Assembly: GCA_009840165.1 (NCBI GenBank)
Contig: VXOG01000034.1
Coordinates: 68,043-132,042 of the forward strand
Length of the DNA: 64,000 bases
DNA from: Chloroflexota bacterium
GTDB lineage: Bacteria > Chloroflexota > Dehalococcoidia > Lucifugimonadales > UBA3495
Direction of reading: 5' to 3'
Under the pieces are notes generated by a model. That model had not been told where the DNA came from and searched no databases. It was given only the letters and a program-made list of their open reading frames with translations. The position numbers were made by a program, and so were the translations under genes. Below, one piece after another: positions 15,945-23,806 of the stretch; position 1 is the first letter of the stretch; each line of letters opens with the position of its first letter.

Positions 15945-16214
15945 TAGGTTTTTCCTCCTCGGGAATTGGTAATGCAGGGACGCGACCGGCCAGCCGGTCG
16001 GTTATTTCAGCCACGCAAACAGAATTAGCGGCAAGTCATTATATGACAAATCGCCCGGTACGGGCAGGCGCAGGGTTTGGCCAAGGTTTTGAGACCGGTA
16101 TTCACCGGAGGACCGGTTCACCAAACGCCCGCCACAGGCTGCATTTCCGCTATCATGGGTTCGGCATCTCGATGAATGGCATCGCGCACCGGAGACGAAG
16201 CAGGAGGAAATACC

Positions 16215-16634
16215 TTGGGAACACTGAACACAGCAGAAGTGGACGATTTTCTGTCCCAACCCCGAACGGCGCAGTTGGTCACCATGCGGGCTGACGTCAC
16301 TCCCCACGTAGCGCCGGTCTGGTTCCTCTGGGATAACGGTCAGGCTTTGGTCATGGCCGGCAGAACGACGGTCAAGGTGCAAAACATTCGCCGTAATCCC
16401 ACCGTCTCCCTGTGCGTCTGCACCCCGGATCACCCCTACTCTTTTGTCACCATCGAAGGGACGGCCAGCATCACCGACCGCGGGTTGGAAGACATGGTGC
16501 GCCGGACCTGCGTCCTCTACGAGGGGGACGAGCGAGGCGCCGAGTTCGCCGCGCAACTTCTGGGAGAAGAGCGGTTGACCCTGATCGCCATTTCCCCCGG
16601 TCGTTTCATCTCCTGGAAAGAAGACGAAGAATAA
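16215..16634 (+). CDS. pyridoxamine-5'-phosphate-oxidase-fold flavin/F420-binding protein (TTG start)
   Basis: The 139-residue product has the split-barrel fold: FLSQPRTAQLVTMRADVTPH, VAPVWFLWD, KVQNIRRNPTVSLCV and a C-terminal RFISWK. PPOX-class members bind F420 or FMN and reduce enone-like substrates. I place the start at TTG 16215 because AGGAGG lies at 16202-16207 with seven-base spacing. The upstream in-frame ATG 16176 lacks a ribosome site and would add non-family residues. Chloroflexota homologues are mostly F420-linked, but this cannot be confirmed here. Confidence 0.82.
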   Translation: MGTLNTAEVDDFLSQPRTAQLVTMRADVTPHVAPVWFLWDNGQALVMAGRTTVKVQNIRRNPTVSLCVCTPDHPYSFVTIEGTASITDRGLEDMVRRTCVLYEGDERGAEFAAQLLGEERLTLIAISPGRFISWKEDEE

Positions 16635-16816
16635 TAAATTCTCTCAATACTGGAGCAGCAACCAATCCGTGCTTCCGGCCACGAGACAATTCCTAAACCA
16701 CTGATTCCTAAACTCTTCCGACGCAATACGTCACATCCACGACGTAATCCGTAATCACTCCGGGAAGAACACAATACGACTTCCTACGCGATTTCCCAAA
16801 TCACTCACGAAACCTA
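16635..16816. other. intergenic, no feature recognised
   Basis: An AT-richer 180-base stretch with short direct repeats (ATTCCTAAAC twice near 16690-16715). No reading frame or RNA is convincing. Confidence 0.4.
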
Positions 16817-16845
16817 TTGATTCGGGTACGCACGTCTGATAGAAT
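16817..16845 (+). promoter_or_regulatory. strong promoter TTGATT-N17-TAGAAT
   Basis: TTGATT at 16817-16822 and TAGAAT at 16840-16845 are separated by the ideal 17 bases. Predicted start near 16853. The transcript would begin just before the hairpins at 16864 and 16915. Confidence 0.65.
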
Positions 16846-16852
16846 AGATGTG

Positions 16853-16932
16853 CTTACATAGCAAGAAACGCAGCGACTTTCGGTGTGGCAACCACGCTGC
16901 GTTTCTCTAGGAATCCGGGCCTTTCAGCCCGG
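16853..16932 (+). ncRNA. candidate structured RNA or leader with two hairpins
   Basis: A perfect 12-bp stem (AGAAACGCAGCG, 16864-16875, with CGCTGCGTTTCT, 16895-16906; 19-base loop) is followed by CCGGGC-CTTTCA-GCCCGG at 16915-16932. A strong promoter lies immediately upstream and GGAGG follows at 16943-16947. The tail GGAATCCGGGC...GCCCGG resembles the terminal hairpin of IS200/IS605 TnpB-associated guide RNAs, but no tnpB is present. It could be such a remnant, the leader of a small ORF at 16951, or an IS-associated regulator. Confidence 0.4.
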
Positions 16933-17203
16933 TGACGATGGAGGACGTCTATGACGATCAGCATAACGCATTTCGTCACAAAACGCAACCTAGATTGCGC
17001 GGCTCTCCGTCGCCTCGTAGGCGCGTGGCCTACTCCCACCATCTTACCAAACCGTAGGCGGACTGTCAACAGAACGCCGAACGGCTGTACCAAACAGTGC
17101 GTGCCTTCCCGACTGCCAATCGGAAAGGCACAGATGATGGCGTTGTTCCTGCAAGTCCAAAAGCTTGAACGCCGCCTGTCGCCCTCAGGACCACAAATCC
17201 GTT

Positions 17204-18550
17204 ATGGGCTACTACGATAGTACGCCATTAGACGATATTCCGCAAATCGTTGACCGGTTGCCTCAAGCATCCGGCTACGGTCAGCTGCGCCATATCCTTG
17301 AACTTGCCGACAACGAGGAGCTCTTCGAGGCTCTTCGTGCATACAACCGAACTGGGCGCCCTCCTTACCCGGTCGATGCTATGTGGCGTGTTGTCCTTTG
17401 CAAGTACCTCCTCAGCATTCGCTACAACATTGAATTGGTGCAACTGCTCCGCACCGATCCACGACTCCGCGAGGTCTGCGGGCTCGGAGACCGCGTACCC
17501 AGCGAGTCCATGGTCTCCCGGTTCTTCAAGCGCCTCACAGCCCACCAAGACCTCATCGACGAAGCCATCAGGGCGCTCATTAGCAAGATAGCCCGGCTAA
17601 TCGACAACCAGTCCGCGCTCACCGACGAAGGCGTTGGCAGCATGATTGCCATCGACAGCACCGATGTACCCAGCTTCTCCAACCCAAATCCAAGGAGAAA
17701 CTGTCCAGTCAGCGACCCTGAGGCACGCTGGGGCCACAAGACCAGCACGCGCACTAAGAAAGGCGCAGAGAAAGTCGAGTGGACGTTTGGATACAAGGTT
17801 CACCTCATTTGCGATGCCGTCTATGGCGTGCCCTTGACTTACATCATCCTGCCAGCCAACGAAAGCGATAGCCGACAACTACCCGAGTTAGTCAGTAAAC
17901 TCATGGCCGAACAGCCTTGGATCGAGCCTCAATGGCTGCTCGCCGACAAGGGCTACGATTCGAATAGGAACTGGCGATGGCTCGATGACCGTATGATTGA
18001 TCCTGTGATTCTCATGCGAGATCTTTACAAACCCGGCGACCTTTACGACGCGAAGGGGCGCGTTGTTTGCACGGGAGGCCAAGCCATGGAATACGTTGAA
18101 ACTGACCCGAGTCTCGGCCACTTGTTCCGCTGTCCGCCCGAAGGTTGCCACTTGAAGGGACAATTGGCATTCAGCCTCTACTGCCAGGACAGTTACGAGA
18201 ACCCCGATGACCCGAATGACCACGACCTGCTCCGGCGAGTCGGCCGGGTTGCCCGCGCAAGCAAGGAGTTCAAGGACCTTTACTCCAACAGGCAAACTAT
18301 CGAGCGGCTCTTCGGCAGCGCCAAGCAAAGCAGGCTATTAGCCACTCACCGTTATTACAGGCTGTTCAAGGTCCGCTTGCACGTAGCCCTTTCGATCATG
18401 ACCTACCTGCTGACGATGCTCAACCGCGTGATGGTGGGACGCATGGATCAGTTGCGCCGGATGCGCATACGACTACCCAATCAGGCGATAACTGCTAATC
18501 ATCCGCCACTACTTCCGAGCACAGTCATCGTTCAACGGGATTCCAATTGA
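17204..18550 (+). mobile_element. insertion sequence core (IS1182/IS5-like), ends not resolved
   Basis: The transposase gene defines this element. I could not find terminal inverted repeats or a target duplication by eye, so the boundaries given are only those of the gene. Its 3' end overlaps the neighbouring minus-strand lipoprotein gene by 19 bases, which is odd for an intact recent insertion. Confidence 0.6.
17204..18550 (+). CDS. DDE transposase (IS1182/IS5-like)
   Basis: The 448-residue protein has the N-terminal DUF772-type domain (PYPVDAMWRVVLCKYLLS, then VPSESMVSRFFKRL) and a DDE catalytic domain. The three acids are visible: AIDSTD near residue 150, LLADKGYD near 250 and RQTIERLFGSAK near 370, where Glu follows the conserved Arg. 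The full length implies it may be functional. ATG 17204 starts at the family-like MGYYDSTPLDDIPQ; no ribosome site is obvious. The last 20 residues look less conserved and may be read-through into flanking DNA. Confidence 0.9.
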   Translation: MGYYDSTPLDDIPQIVDRLPQASGYGQLRHILELADNEELFEALRAYNRTGRPPYPVDAMWRVVLCKYLLSIRYNIELVQLLRTDPRLREVCGLGDRVPSESMVSRFFKRLTAHQDLIDEAIRALISKIARLIDNQSALTDEGVGSMIAIDSTDVPSFSNPNPRRNCPVSDPEARWGHKTSTRTKKGAEKVEWTFGYKVHLICDAVYGVPLTYIILPANESDSRQLPELVSKLMAEQPWIEPQWLLADKGYDSNRNWRWLDDRMIDPVILMRDLYKPGDLYDAKGRVVCTGGQAMEYVETDPSLGHLFRCPPEGCHLKGQLAFSLYCQDSYENPDDPNDHDLLRRVGRVARASKEFKDLYSNRQTIERLFGSAKQSRLLATHRYYRLFKVRLHVALSIMTYLLTMLNRVMVGRMDQLRRMRIRLPNQAITANHPPLLPSTVIVQRDSN

Positions 18551-18954
18551 TAGCAATTGTCGAACTTCACGACATCATTACTCACTTTCGACAATTCCCC
18601 ATAAACAGTAACCACCGTGCCTTTATCCAGAGGCAAAACGTCAGACCGGTTGATAAACTTGCACTCTACGTATCTATCCTTGTCCAACAGTCTAACCTCC
18701 ATGTGAAATTGGACACGGTCATCGTCGATATTGGTTATCGTCCCGATCAAACTGACACCCTCCTTACTTTCTACCCTAGCATCAGACCGAGTCGAATTGC
18801 TAGCTCGTTCGCCGACTAGCCATCGATAGACTCGTTCTACTGGCAAAGGATCAGGGGGCGGTGCTGGTTGATCTTGATCGCATGCTCCAATCAAAAGGAT
18901 GAACAACACAATCAGTAGCGAGAACAACATGCACTCGACTTTCTTGAACGACAT
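18532..18954 (-). CDS. lipoprotein with OB-fold (tRNA_anti-like) domain
   Basis: The precursor begins MSFKKVECMLFSLLIVLF and has a lipobox LIGAC. After a Pro-rich linker a single OB-fold-like domain follows (GVSLIGTITNIDDDRVQFH, VECKFINRSDV, LDKGTVVTVYGEL), as in the tRNA_anti-like family of secreted proteins of unknown ligand. GAGG precedes ATG 18954, which lies one base after the stop of the upstream gene, so the two form a coupled pair. Base composition is AT-richer than the window average, suggesting acquired DNA. Length 140. Confidence 0.72.
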   Translation of the reverse strand: MSFKKVECMLFSLLIVLFILLIGACDQDQPAPPPDPLPVERVYRWLVGERASNSTRSDARVESKEGVSLIGTITNIDDDRVQFHMEVRLLDKDRYVECKFINRSDVLPLDKGTVVTVYGELSKVSNDVVKFDNCYQLESR

Positions 18955-18955
18955 T

Positions 18956-19390
18956 TCACCTCGAATAGCCACAACGAACGTTATCAACGCCTTCCATAGA
19001 ACTGATTGAAATCACATTCCTTGTATTTGATCGATTTTCATCAGCCCTTAGACAAAAATCCGTCTCACGTGGGCCGTAAAAGAACGCTCTGCCATCGTCA
19101 TCATGACGATGTTCGCCGAGTAAGATCCGCAGTTGCTCCTGATTACGGCGCATTTCTTCCTCTATGCCGCGAATGTCTTGCTCTATATCTTGTCTCGCAT
19201 AGTTGATCTCGCCACTAAGCCGATCATCCACCTTGTCGAGGTCGTCACTGAGCCGTTCATCTACCTTGTGGAGGTCGTCGCGCAGATTTTGGTTGCCTAC
19301 TTGAATAAACGTTCCCAACCCCACGACCGCAAGCACGATCGTGCCAATGACCACCGCCGTGGTGCTGTATTGTTTTATGAACTGCATCAT
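18956..19390 (-). CDS. membrane-anchored coiled-coil protein
   Basis: 144 residues. A single transmembrane helix near the start (TAVVIGTIVLAVVGLGTFI) is followed by a coiled coil with repeated units (LRDDLHKVDERLSDDLDKV, then DDRLSGEINYARQDIEQD) and a Cys-containing C-terminus. ATG 19390 is chosen because the upstream in-frame TTG has no ribosome site. It overlaps functionally with the next OB-fold lipoprotein gene. Function unknown; it is AT-rich relative to flanking genes. Confidence 0.62.
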   Translation of the reverse strand: MMQFIKQYSTTAVVIGTIVLAVVGLGTFIQVGNQNLRDDLHKVDERLSDDLDKVDDRLSGEINYARQDIEQDIRGIEEEMRRNQEQLRILLGEHRHDDDGRAFFYGPRETDFCLRADENRSNTRNVISISSMEGVDNVRCGYSR

Positions 19391-19514
19391 GATTCGCTTT
19401 TTGCCCAACGCTCAATGGGTGTTGGGGTATCTCTCGAAATCGATAGGATGTAGCGGCCTAGACTGACCATCACGCCCTGTTGACGCTCTGCCTACACCAT
19501 CGTACCATAACGAC

Positions 19515-19642
19515 GCTACAGCCGTAGGGGAGCCCTCCTCTACCCATTTCGGACTGCTGACGGCAGCTGGTCCCGCATACGTCCACAAAGGGGCATTCGT
19601 GCCTCCTCGCGGCGCGTATGCAATGGGCTCAGCGGCTGTAGC
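19515..19642. repeat. 10-bp inverted repeat around a divergent promoter region
   Basis: GCTACAGCCG (19515-19524) is mirrored by CGGCTGTAGC (19633-19642). The arms enclose the region between the divergent genes 19390(-) and 19676(+), and might be a regulator site or the ends of a small element. Confidence 0.35.
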
Positions 19643-19675
19643 AATCCGCCCCGTCGTGGGTCGTGAGGAGGTGCC

Positions 19676-20185
19676 ATGATGCGGCCGCCACCACGTAGTC
19701 TCGGAGAACGTATCGGCGACTGGATCGACGAAACATCATGGGGAGTAAAACTCCTCTGGCTGTTTGCAGCCTTCATCATCGTAGCAATGATCATTGGAAT
19801 AGGCAGGGGGATTGGTGGGTGGGTCCAGGAAGAAGTGCTGGCCCGTGAAGTTTCCGTGGAGGAGTACGCCGAAATCGCTTGTAGAGGCAACGGTCTAGCG
19901 AGAGGCGCGACATGGGGAGAGGCAGTTACTCACCTCAAAGGGGTCAGGTCAAAATTCCGTAGTGTCAAGCCACCTGTAGAGTTGCGTGAGTATCATCAGG
20001 CCCGAATTGATGGATTCGACGCGGCGATACGTGCAGCAGGTCAGAAGGACCCCGGTGAACGAGCGGTCCCGTTAGCTCTGATCGGTGACGCTCAGTCAAT
20101 GTCCGCCTATAGAAGATCAACAGCGGCGGAAAATGACCTGCCTGCATGGGCATTCAATGCGTTACGCAGAGCGGGTTGCAGCTGA
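19676..20185 (+). CDS. hypothetical membrane-anchored protein
   Basis: The 169-residue protein has one transmembrane helix (LLWLFAAFIIVAMIIGIG) followed by an extracytoplasmic helical domain (EEYAEIACRGNGL, HLKGVRSKFRSVKPPVEL, REYHQARIDGFDAAI) ending ALRRAGC. The mature domain resembles a Chloroflexota helical family of unknown role. GGAGG precedes the double ATG at 19676/19679. The next gene begins 5 bases downstream. Confidence 0.6.
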   Translation: MMRPPPRSLGERIGDWIDETSWGVKLLWLFAAFIIVAMIIGIGRGIGGWVQEEVLAREVSVEEYAEIACRGNGLARGATWGEAVTHLKGVRSKFRSVKPPVELREYHQARIDGFDAAIRAAGQKDPGERAVPLALIGDAQSMSAYRRSTAAENDLPAWAFNALRRAGCS

Positions 20186-20190
20186 TCGAT

Positions 20191-20451
20191 ATGAGGCGTC
20201 GTGAGCGATTTGAAATCACCCTGGTAGGAATCCAATTTATCGAGCACGCGATAGCGTCGGTCTTGGAGGAAGCTCGGGGTTGGGAGCCACCGCTGAGTAC
20301 CGCGGAGATAGCTTTTCGGGCTGGGGTGCCAGCGCCTCGGGAGCGTGCGCTGGCTGATTTCGTGCTGCGGCAGCTGGAGAAATCAGGGCGAGTGGTGCAG
20401 ATCAAACAGGGTCGGCGGACGGTGGGATGGCGGTTGCGGAGTTACGAATAG
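20191..20451 (+). CDS. small winged-helix-like protein
   Basis: An 86-residue protein starting at ATG 20191 (MRRRERFEITLVGIQF). The segment PPLSTAEIAFRAGVP, then ALADFVLRQLEKSGRVVQI and GRRTVGWRL looks like a winged helix: helix-turn-helix, recognition helix, then a beta wing. It is coupled to the gene upstream. No family is recognised, so DNA binding is an inference from pattern. Confidence 0.5.
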   Translation: MRRRERFEITLVGIQFIEHAIASVLEEARGWEPPLSTAEIAFRAGVPAPRERALADFVLRQLEKSGRVVQIKQGRRTVGWRLRSYE

Positions 20452-20465
20452 CGGCACCTAAGGAA

Positions 20466-20813
20466 TTAGGCTCTGTCCTCGAAGTCCCCAAACGACCCAA
20501 AGTCCCCGAAGCTCCCAAATGGCTCGAATCCCTGGAAACCATCAAATTCCTCGGATTCCACGGAGTTGAATGCCGGAACCTCTCCACAGGCCCGACAGGG
20601 AACGGTGGGACTCGGCATACCGAACATGACCATCTGCGCGATTTCAGGGTGACCATCGCGCGCACAGTCCTTGGGATTGTGATGGCAACTCACGAAATGG
20701 TCCATGGCCTTCTGCTTGGTACAGGGGCAATTGGACATTTTCTGTCGGCAGATACAGCAGCGTGTCTGGCTATGGAACAGGTACGGGAATTGGCAAGTTT
20801 CCGGTGAGGTCAC
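20466..20813 (-). CDS. putative small cysteine-rich protein with FGDFGSFGDF tail
   Basis: The 115-residue frame from GTG 20813 has a cluster of Cys (TRCCICRQKMSNCPC, CHHNPKDC, VPCRACG) that could bind two zinc ions. It ends in an aromatic low-complexity tail (GFEPFGSFGDFGSFGDF). The ribosome site is weak, and an internal ATG 20738 would lose two Cys. It lies at the end of a minus-strand run of small genes. I prefer it over the plus-strand frame because of the ordered Cys pairs, but it may not be a gene. Confidence 0.42.
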   Translation of the reverse strand: MTSPETCQFPYLFHSQTRCCICRQKMSNCPCTKQKAMDHFVSCHHNPKDCARDGHPEIAQMVMFGMPSPTVPCRACGEVPAFNSVESEEFDGFQGFEPFGSFGDFGSFGDFEDRA

Positions 20814-20840
20814 GGTGTTTCACGTCCTTTGTGCTTGTGA

Positions 20841-21074
20841 TTACAGATCGAGATTGATCTGGTGTATCCAGATGGTAGAGGAGTCGCAGTTGTGTCGGTA
20901 CTTCAGCATATCGACTGCGCTGCGAGCCGAATAGTCGATGCGGTAGTTCCCCGAGAAAGCGTCCACAGCGACCCACCGCCCATCGTCGTGAGGGGTGAGC
21001 TGACCGCGGACCTCTTTGACGTAGATCTCGTAGGCCAGCCGGTGGATCGTTTCACGGTCTCGGGGTAGCGGCAT
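20841..21074 (-). CDS. hypothetical small protein
   Basis: A 77-residue protein starting MPLPRDRETIHRLAYEIY, with AGGA six bases before ATG 21074. The pattern IHRLAYEIYVKEVRGQLTP is a helix, and GRWVAVDAFSGNYRIDYSA is beta. It ends with a short strand-like QINLDL. It lies 14 bases after the upstream gene, on the same strand, and is probably co-transcribed. No family recognised. Confidence 0.55.
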   Translation of the reverse strand: MPLPRDRETIHRLAYEIYVKEVRGQLTPHDDGRWVAVDAFSGNYRIDYSARSAVDMLKYRHNCDSSTIWIHQINLDL

Positions 21075-21088
21075 TTGAGTCCTGCACC

Positions 21089-21409
21089 TTATTTGTTGTT
21101 GTGGATGCAATCCAGAGCCATCGATAGCACTTCATCACTGCTCGGCGCGTCAGCGGGGAACATGGACGCTACCACCTCGTACAGTTCCTGCACGTTGTCA
21201 TCGCCAGTTAAGGACGCCACTCCTCCATTGCTCGCACGTACAATCCCTTGCTGCGGGCTATAAACCTCAACCCGACAGCCGTCGTCTATCTGAGTGGACC
21301 ACCAATCTGGATTCCCGGTGATGAAATTTATTACGCCCGGCGTCCACTCGATCTTCCCTGCCTTGGTCTGTTCGACCAAGGAATCCACTACGTCTTTAGC
21401 TGTAGCCAT
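21089..21409 (-). CDS. hypothetical small protein
   Basis: GGAGG lies five bases before ATG 21409. The 106-residue protein begins MATAKDVVDSLVEQTKAGKI, followed by WTPGVINFITGNPDWWSTQI and an acidic helical C-terminus. I do not recognise the family. It heads a run of three small minus-strand genes and is divergent from pheS, whose promoter lies about 100 bases away. Confidence 0.6.
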   Translation of the reverse strand: MATAKDVVDSLVEQTKAGKIEWTPGVINFITGNPDWWSTQIDDGCRVEVYSPQQGIVRASNGGVASLTGDDNVQELYEVVASMFPADAPSSDEVLSMALDCIHNNK

Positions 21410-21514
21410 TGCTACCTCCGCTTGCGCAATCTTTAGATTGCGAATATCGTAGCCATTATAACCGATTTCGGTCACTCGTCAGAGATTAGGAATCGTCTCG
21501 GCCACAGCATAGCC

Positions 21515-21544
21515 TTGACCCGTCGCCGGGCGGCTGCCTATAAT
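21515..21544 (+). promoter_or_regulatory. pheS promoter TTGACC-N18-TATAAT
   Basis: TTGACC at 21515-21520 and TATAAT at 21539-21544, 18 bases apart. The predicted start near 21551 rules out any pheS start codon upstream of that point. Confidence 0.7.
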
Positions 21545-21580
21545 TTCGTACCCATTATTGTATTGCAGAATGCTATCGTG

Positions 21581-22639
21581 TCCCAAGCCAGCGCCGAATT
21601 GCCTTCCGCAGCGTCCATCGCGGAGTTGACCAACCAAGCCTTGAAGGAGTTGGACGCCGTATCCGACCCGGATGGCGCCGAGCAGTGGCGAGTAGGCTAC
21701 TTGGGCCGACGGGGACAGATCACCGGTCTGCTGCGTTCAATACCCCAACTTGACCCTGACCAACGGCGCGAAGTCGGCTCGCAGGCCAACCAGGCCAAAA
21801 ACGCTCTGGAAGAAGCGCTGGCCCGCCGGATCCGAGAACTGGCCGAGGCCGAACTGGCGGCGGCCGGCGCACTGGACGTCACCCTGCCCGGCCGGCCGGT
21901 AATCACCGGGCGACTTCATCCCACCACCCAAATCGTCCGCGAAATTTGCGCCGCGTTCATCGCCATGGGGTTCAGCGTGGTTGAAGGGCCGGAAGTGGAG
22001 CTGGATCATTACAACTTCGAGATGCTGAACATCCCCGCGGGACATCCGGCGCGGGATATGTGGAACTCGCTCTGGGTGGACTACGTGAATGAGGAAGGGC
22101 AACAGCCCATGTTGTTGCGCACCCATACCTCGCCCATGCAGGCGCGGGTGATGGAGGCTCAGGATCCCCCGGTGCGCGTGATCGTGCCGGGCAAATGCTA
22201 CCGCTACGAGGCCACTGACGCCACCCACGAATGGCATTTCTACCAGATTGAAGGGCTGGCGGTGGCCGAGGGCATCACCTTCGCCAACTTGAAGGGAACG
22301 CTCTACGAATTCGCCCGCCGCGTATTCGGCCCCGACCGTCAGATCCGGTTCCGGTGCGACTATTTCCCGTTCGTTGAACCGGGCGTCGATATGTCGATAT
22401 CCAACTTTATTGACCCGGCCACCGGGAAGCGCCCCATCAACCGGGATGAGGACTGGATCGAGATCATGGGCGCCGGCATGGTGCACCCACGGGTGCTGGA
22501 GGGCGTGGGCTACGACCCACAGCGTTACACCGGCTTTGCCTTCGGCATGGGCCCCGAGCGCATCGGGATGCTGAAATACGGCATCGACGACATCCGCCAC
22601 TTCTACCGCAACGACGTGAGGTTTTTGAGACAGTTCTGA
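21581..22639 (+). CDS. pheS: phenylalanyl-tRNA synthetase alpha subunit
   Basis: PheS forms the catalytic half of the alpha2-beta2 synthetase that charges tRNA-Phe. It has an N-terminal coiled coil (residues 1-90), then motif 2 GPEVELDHYNFEMLN, RTHTSPMQ, HEWHFYQIEGLAV, FVEPGVDM and motif 3 GMGPERIGMLKYGIDD. The length of 352 is normal. I take GTG 21581 as start because the promoter excludes earlier codons; TTG 21566 is an alternative. pheT, normally adjacent, is separated by about 1.2 kb holding three unrelated genes. Confidence 0.95.
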   Translation, partial: SQASAELPSAASIAELTNQALKELDAVSDPDGAEQWRVGYLGRRGQITGLLRSIPQLDPDQRREVGSQANQAKNALEEALARRIRELAEAELAAAGALDVTLPGRPVITGRLHPTTQIVREICAAFIAMGFSVVEGPEVELDHYNFEMLNIPAGHPARDMWNSLWVDYVNEEGQQPMLLRTHTSPMQARVMEAQDPPVRVIVPGKCYRYEATDATHEWHFYQIEGLAVAEGITFANLKGTLYEFARRVFGPDRQIRFRCDYFPFVEPGVDMSISNFIDPATGKRPINRDEDWIEIMGAGMVHPRVLEGVGYDPQRYTGFAFGMGPERIGMLKYGIDDIRHFYRNDVRFLRQF

Positions 22640-22640
22640 T

Positions 22641-22850
22641 ATGGACAGTTGGATTTTGACAGCGCAAGAAGCAGTGCGGCGTAGCCCGGTGATCTGTGAA
22701 GAACTGCGCGCGGAAGGGGAAAAGATGTTACGCGACGGCGAGCGCGATGCAGTGCGGCGCATCTTTGTTGATATACTCGAAGAACCGATGCCGGTTAGCG
22801 CATTGACCGTGCCGTCAGGCGGCGGTTATAAAGCGCCGACCGTGCTATGA
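22641..22850 (+). CDS. hypothetical small protein upstream of a DUF4258 gene
   Basis: A 69-residue protein starting one base after the pheS stop and overlapping the next start by ATGA. It begins MDSWILTAQEAVRRSP, has a helical centre (ELRAEGEKMLRDGERDAVRRI) and a Gly-rich end. No family is recognised. Its position suggests it is the first gene of the inserted module, translated by coupling from pheS. Confidence 0.5.
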   Translation: MDSWILTAQEAVRRSPVICEELRAEGEKMLRDGERDAVRRIFVDILEEPMPVSALTVPSGGGYKAPTVL

Positions 22851-23089
22851 TCGAGTATAGCCCGCACGCTCGGGAGCGAATGGCTGAGCGCGATATTACT
22901 GAACAGCAGGTCCAGTTGTGTCTAGCCAACCCCGACAGGATTGAGGCGGACGATTTACCCGACCGAATTCGTTACTTACGGTGTGTGCCAGACCGCAGCC
23001 GGGCAATTAGAGTGGTGGTACGCATAGAGCAGCGCAACTTCGTCATCACTGTCCTTCCTGACAAAAGATTTAGGTGCCCACCAACATGA
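22847..23089 (+). CDS. DUF4258 protein (toxin-like)
   Basis: The 80-residue protein has the DUF4258 pattern: YSPHARERMAERDITEQQV, then ANPDRIEAD and a beta end (RVVVRIEQRNFVITVLPDKRF). The conserved His-Arg-Met helix resembles RelE/BrnT-like small RNase folds, and DUF4258 genes commonly sit beside DUF2283 genes as toxin-antitoxin-like pairs. Both ends overlap neighbours by ATGA, so translation is coupled. Toxicity is inferred, not shown. Confidence 0.78.
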   Translation: MIEYSPHARERMAERDITEQQVQLCLANPDRIEADDLPDRIRYLRCVPDRSRAIRVVVRIEQRNFVITVLPDKRFRCPPT

Positions 23090-23805
23090 CAAGCACACCA
23101 CGAACGAGATGGGATGATGAAGGGGCTTGGCTCAAGCTAGCCGATCTGCCCTATAAAGCCAGTGAAGAAATCGCCGACGGCTTCATAGTTGACGCCAGCC
23201 CTGACGACCGCGTAATCGGATTGGAAATCCTTTGGCACCAGTCTCAGCGGGAGGGCTTTTCTGAAGAGCCAGTGCTGGCTTTTGGTCTCTTTTGTTCCGC
23301 TTTGGCCGGCTTGAGTTGGCAGTACGATGCATACCTACGCAATTCTGTAAGGCGTCCAGAAGTTGGCATCTATAACCGTCTGAAGTGGATGATTGATGCA
23401 ACTGGTCTTGATTTTCGAGTTTCTCAAGACACTCCCACCGCTGCCAGTACGGACTCAATACTGCTGGACTTGGCGGTTCTGGACAATGTCGGGCGGCCCC
23501 TAATCTGTGCGGAAATCAAACGTGGTGCATTTAAACGGGATATCGTGCAACGCTACACCGATATGTTGAGAGAATCTACGTTGCCGTCTTACCCAAACTC
23601 CATTGGCATCGGCGTGTTCATCGACGAAACCGGGTACGGCTACCGCAACCAGCCTGTGGAACCGGGCGTGTGGACTGATTGGCACAACACTGCTGTCCCA
23701 GGCGGCAAAGTATGGGCACACAATACGATCATTCCGCCATCGGGATGCAATTACCCGTGGCTGCCCAAGCAACTTAGAGACCCCATGGTCAAGGCTCAAG
23801 TCTAA
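23086..23805 (+). CDS. DUF2283 domain fused to a PD-(D/E)XK-like domain
   Basis: ATG 23086 overlaps the DUF4258 stop. Residues 8-50 (AWLKLADLPYKASEEIADGF, then DDRVIGLEILW) match DUF2283. The C-terminal half has a nuclease-like core: SILLDLAVLD, then LICAEIKRG with the ExK pair, and a helix IVQRYTDML. So an antitoxin-like domain is joined to a restriction-endonuclease-fold domain in one 239-residue protein. The paired DUF4258 gene makes this a plausible defence or addiction unit. I do not know a described example of this fusion. Activity cannot be judged from sequence. Confidence 0.7.
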   Translation: MTSTPRTRWDDEGAWLKLADLPYKASEEIADGFIVDASPDDRVIGLEILWHQSQREGFSEEPVLAFGLFCSALAGLSWQYDAYLRNSVRRPEVGIYNRLKWMIDATGLDFRVSQDTPTAASTDSILLDLAVLDNVGRPLICAEIKRGAFKRDIVQRYTDMLRESTLPSYPNSIGIGVFIDETGYGYRNQPVEPGVWTDWHNTAVPGGKVWAHNTIIPPSGCNYPWLPKQLRDPMVKAQV

Positions 23806-23806
23806 A

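Noticed and set aside
16951-17220. Small frame 89 residues after the hairpin RNA
   Set aside because: Good GGAGG spacing, but composition is not protein-like and it runs into the transposase gene.
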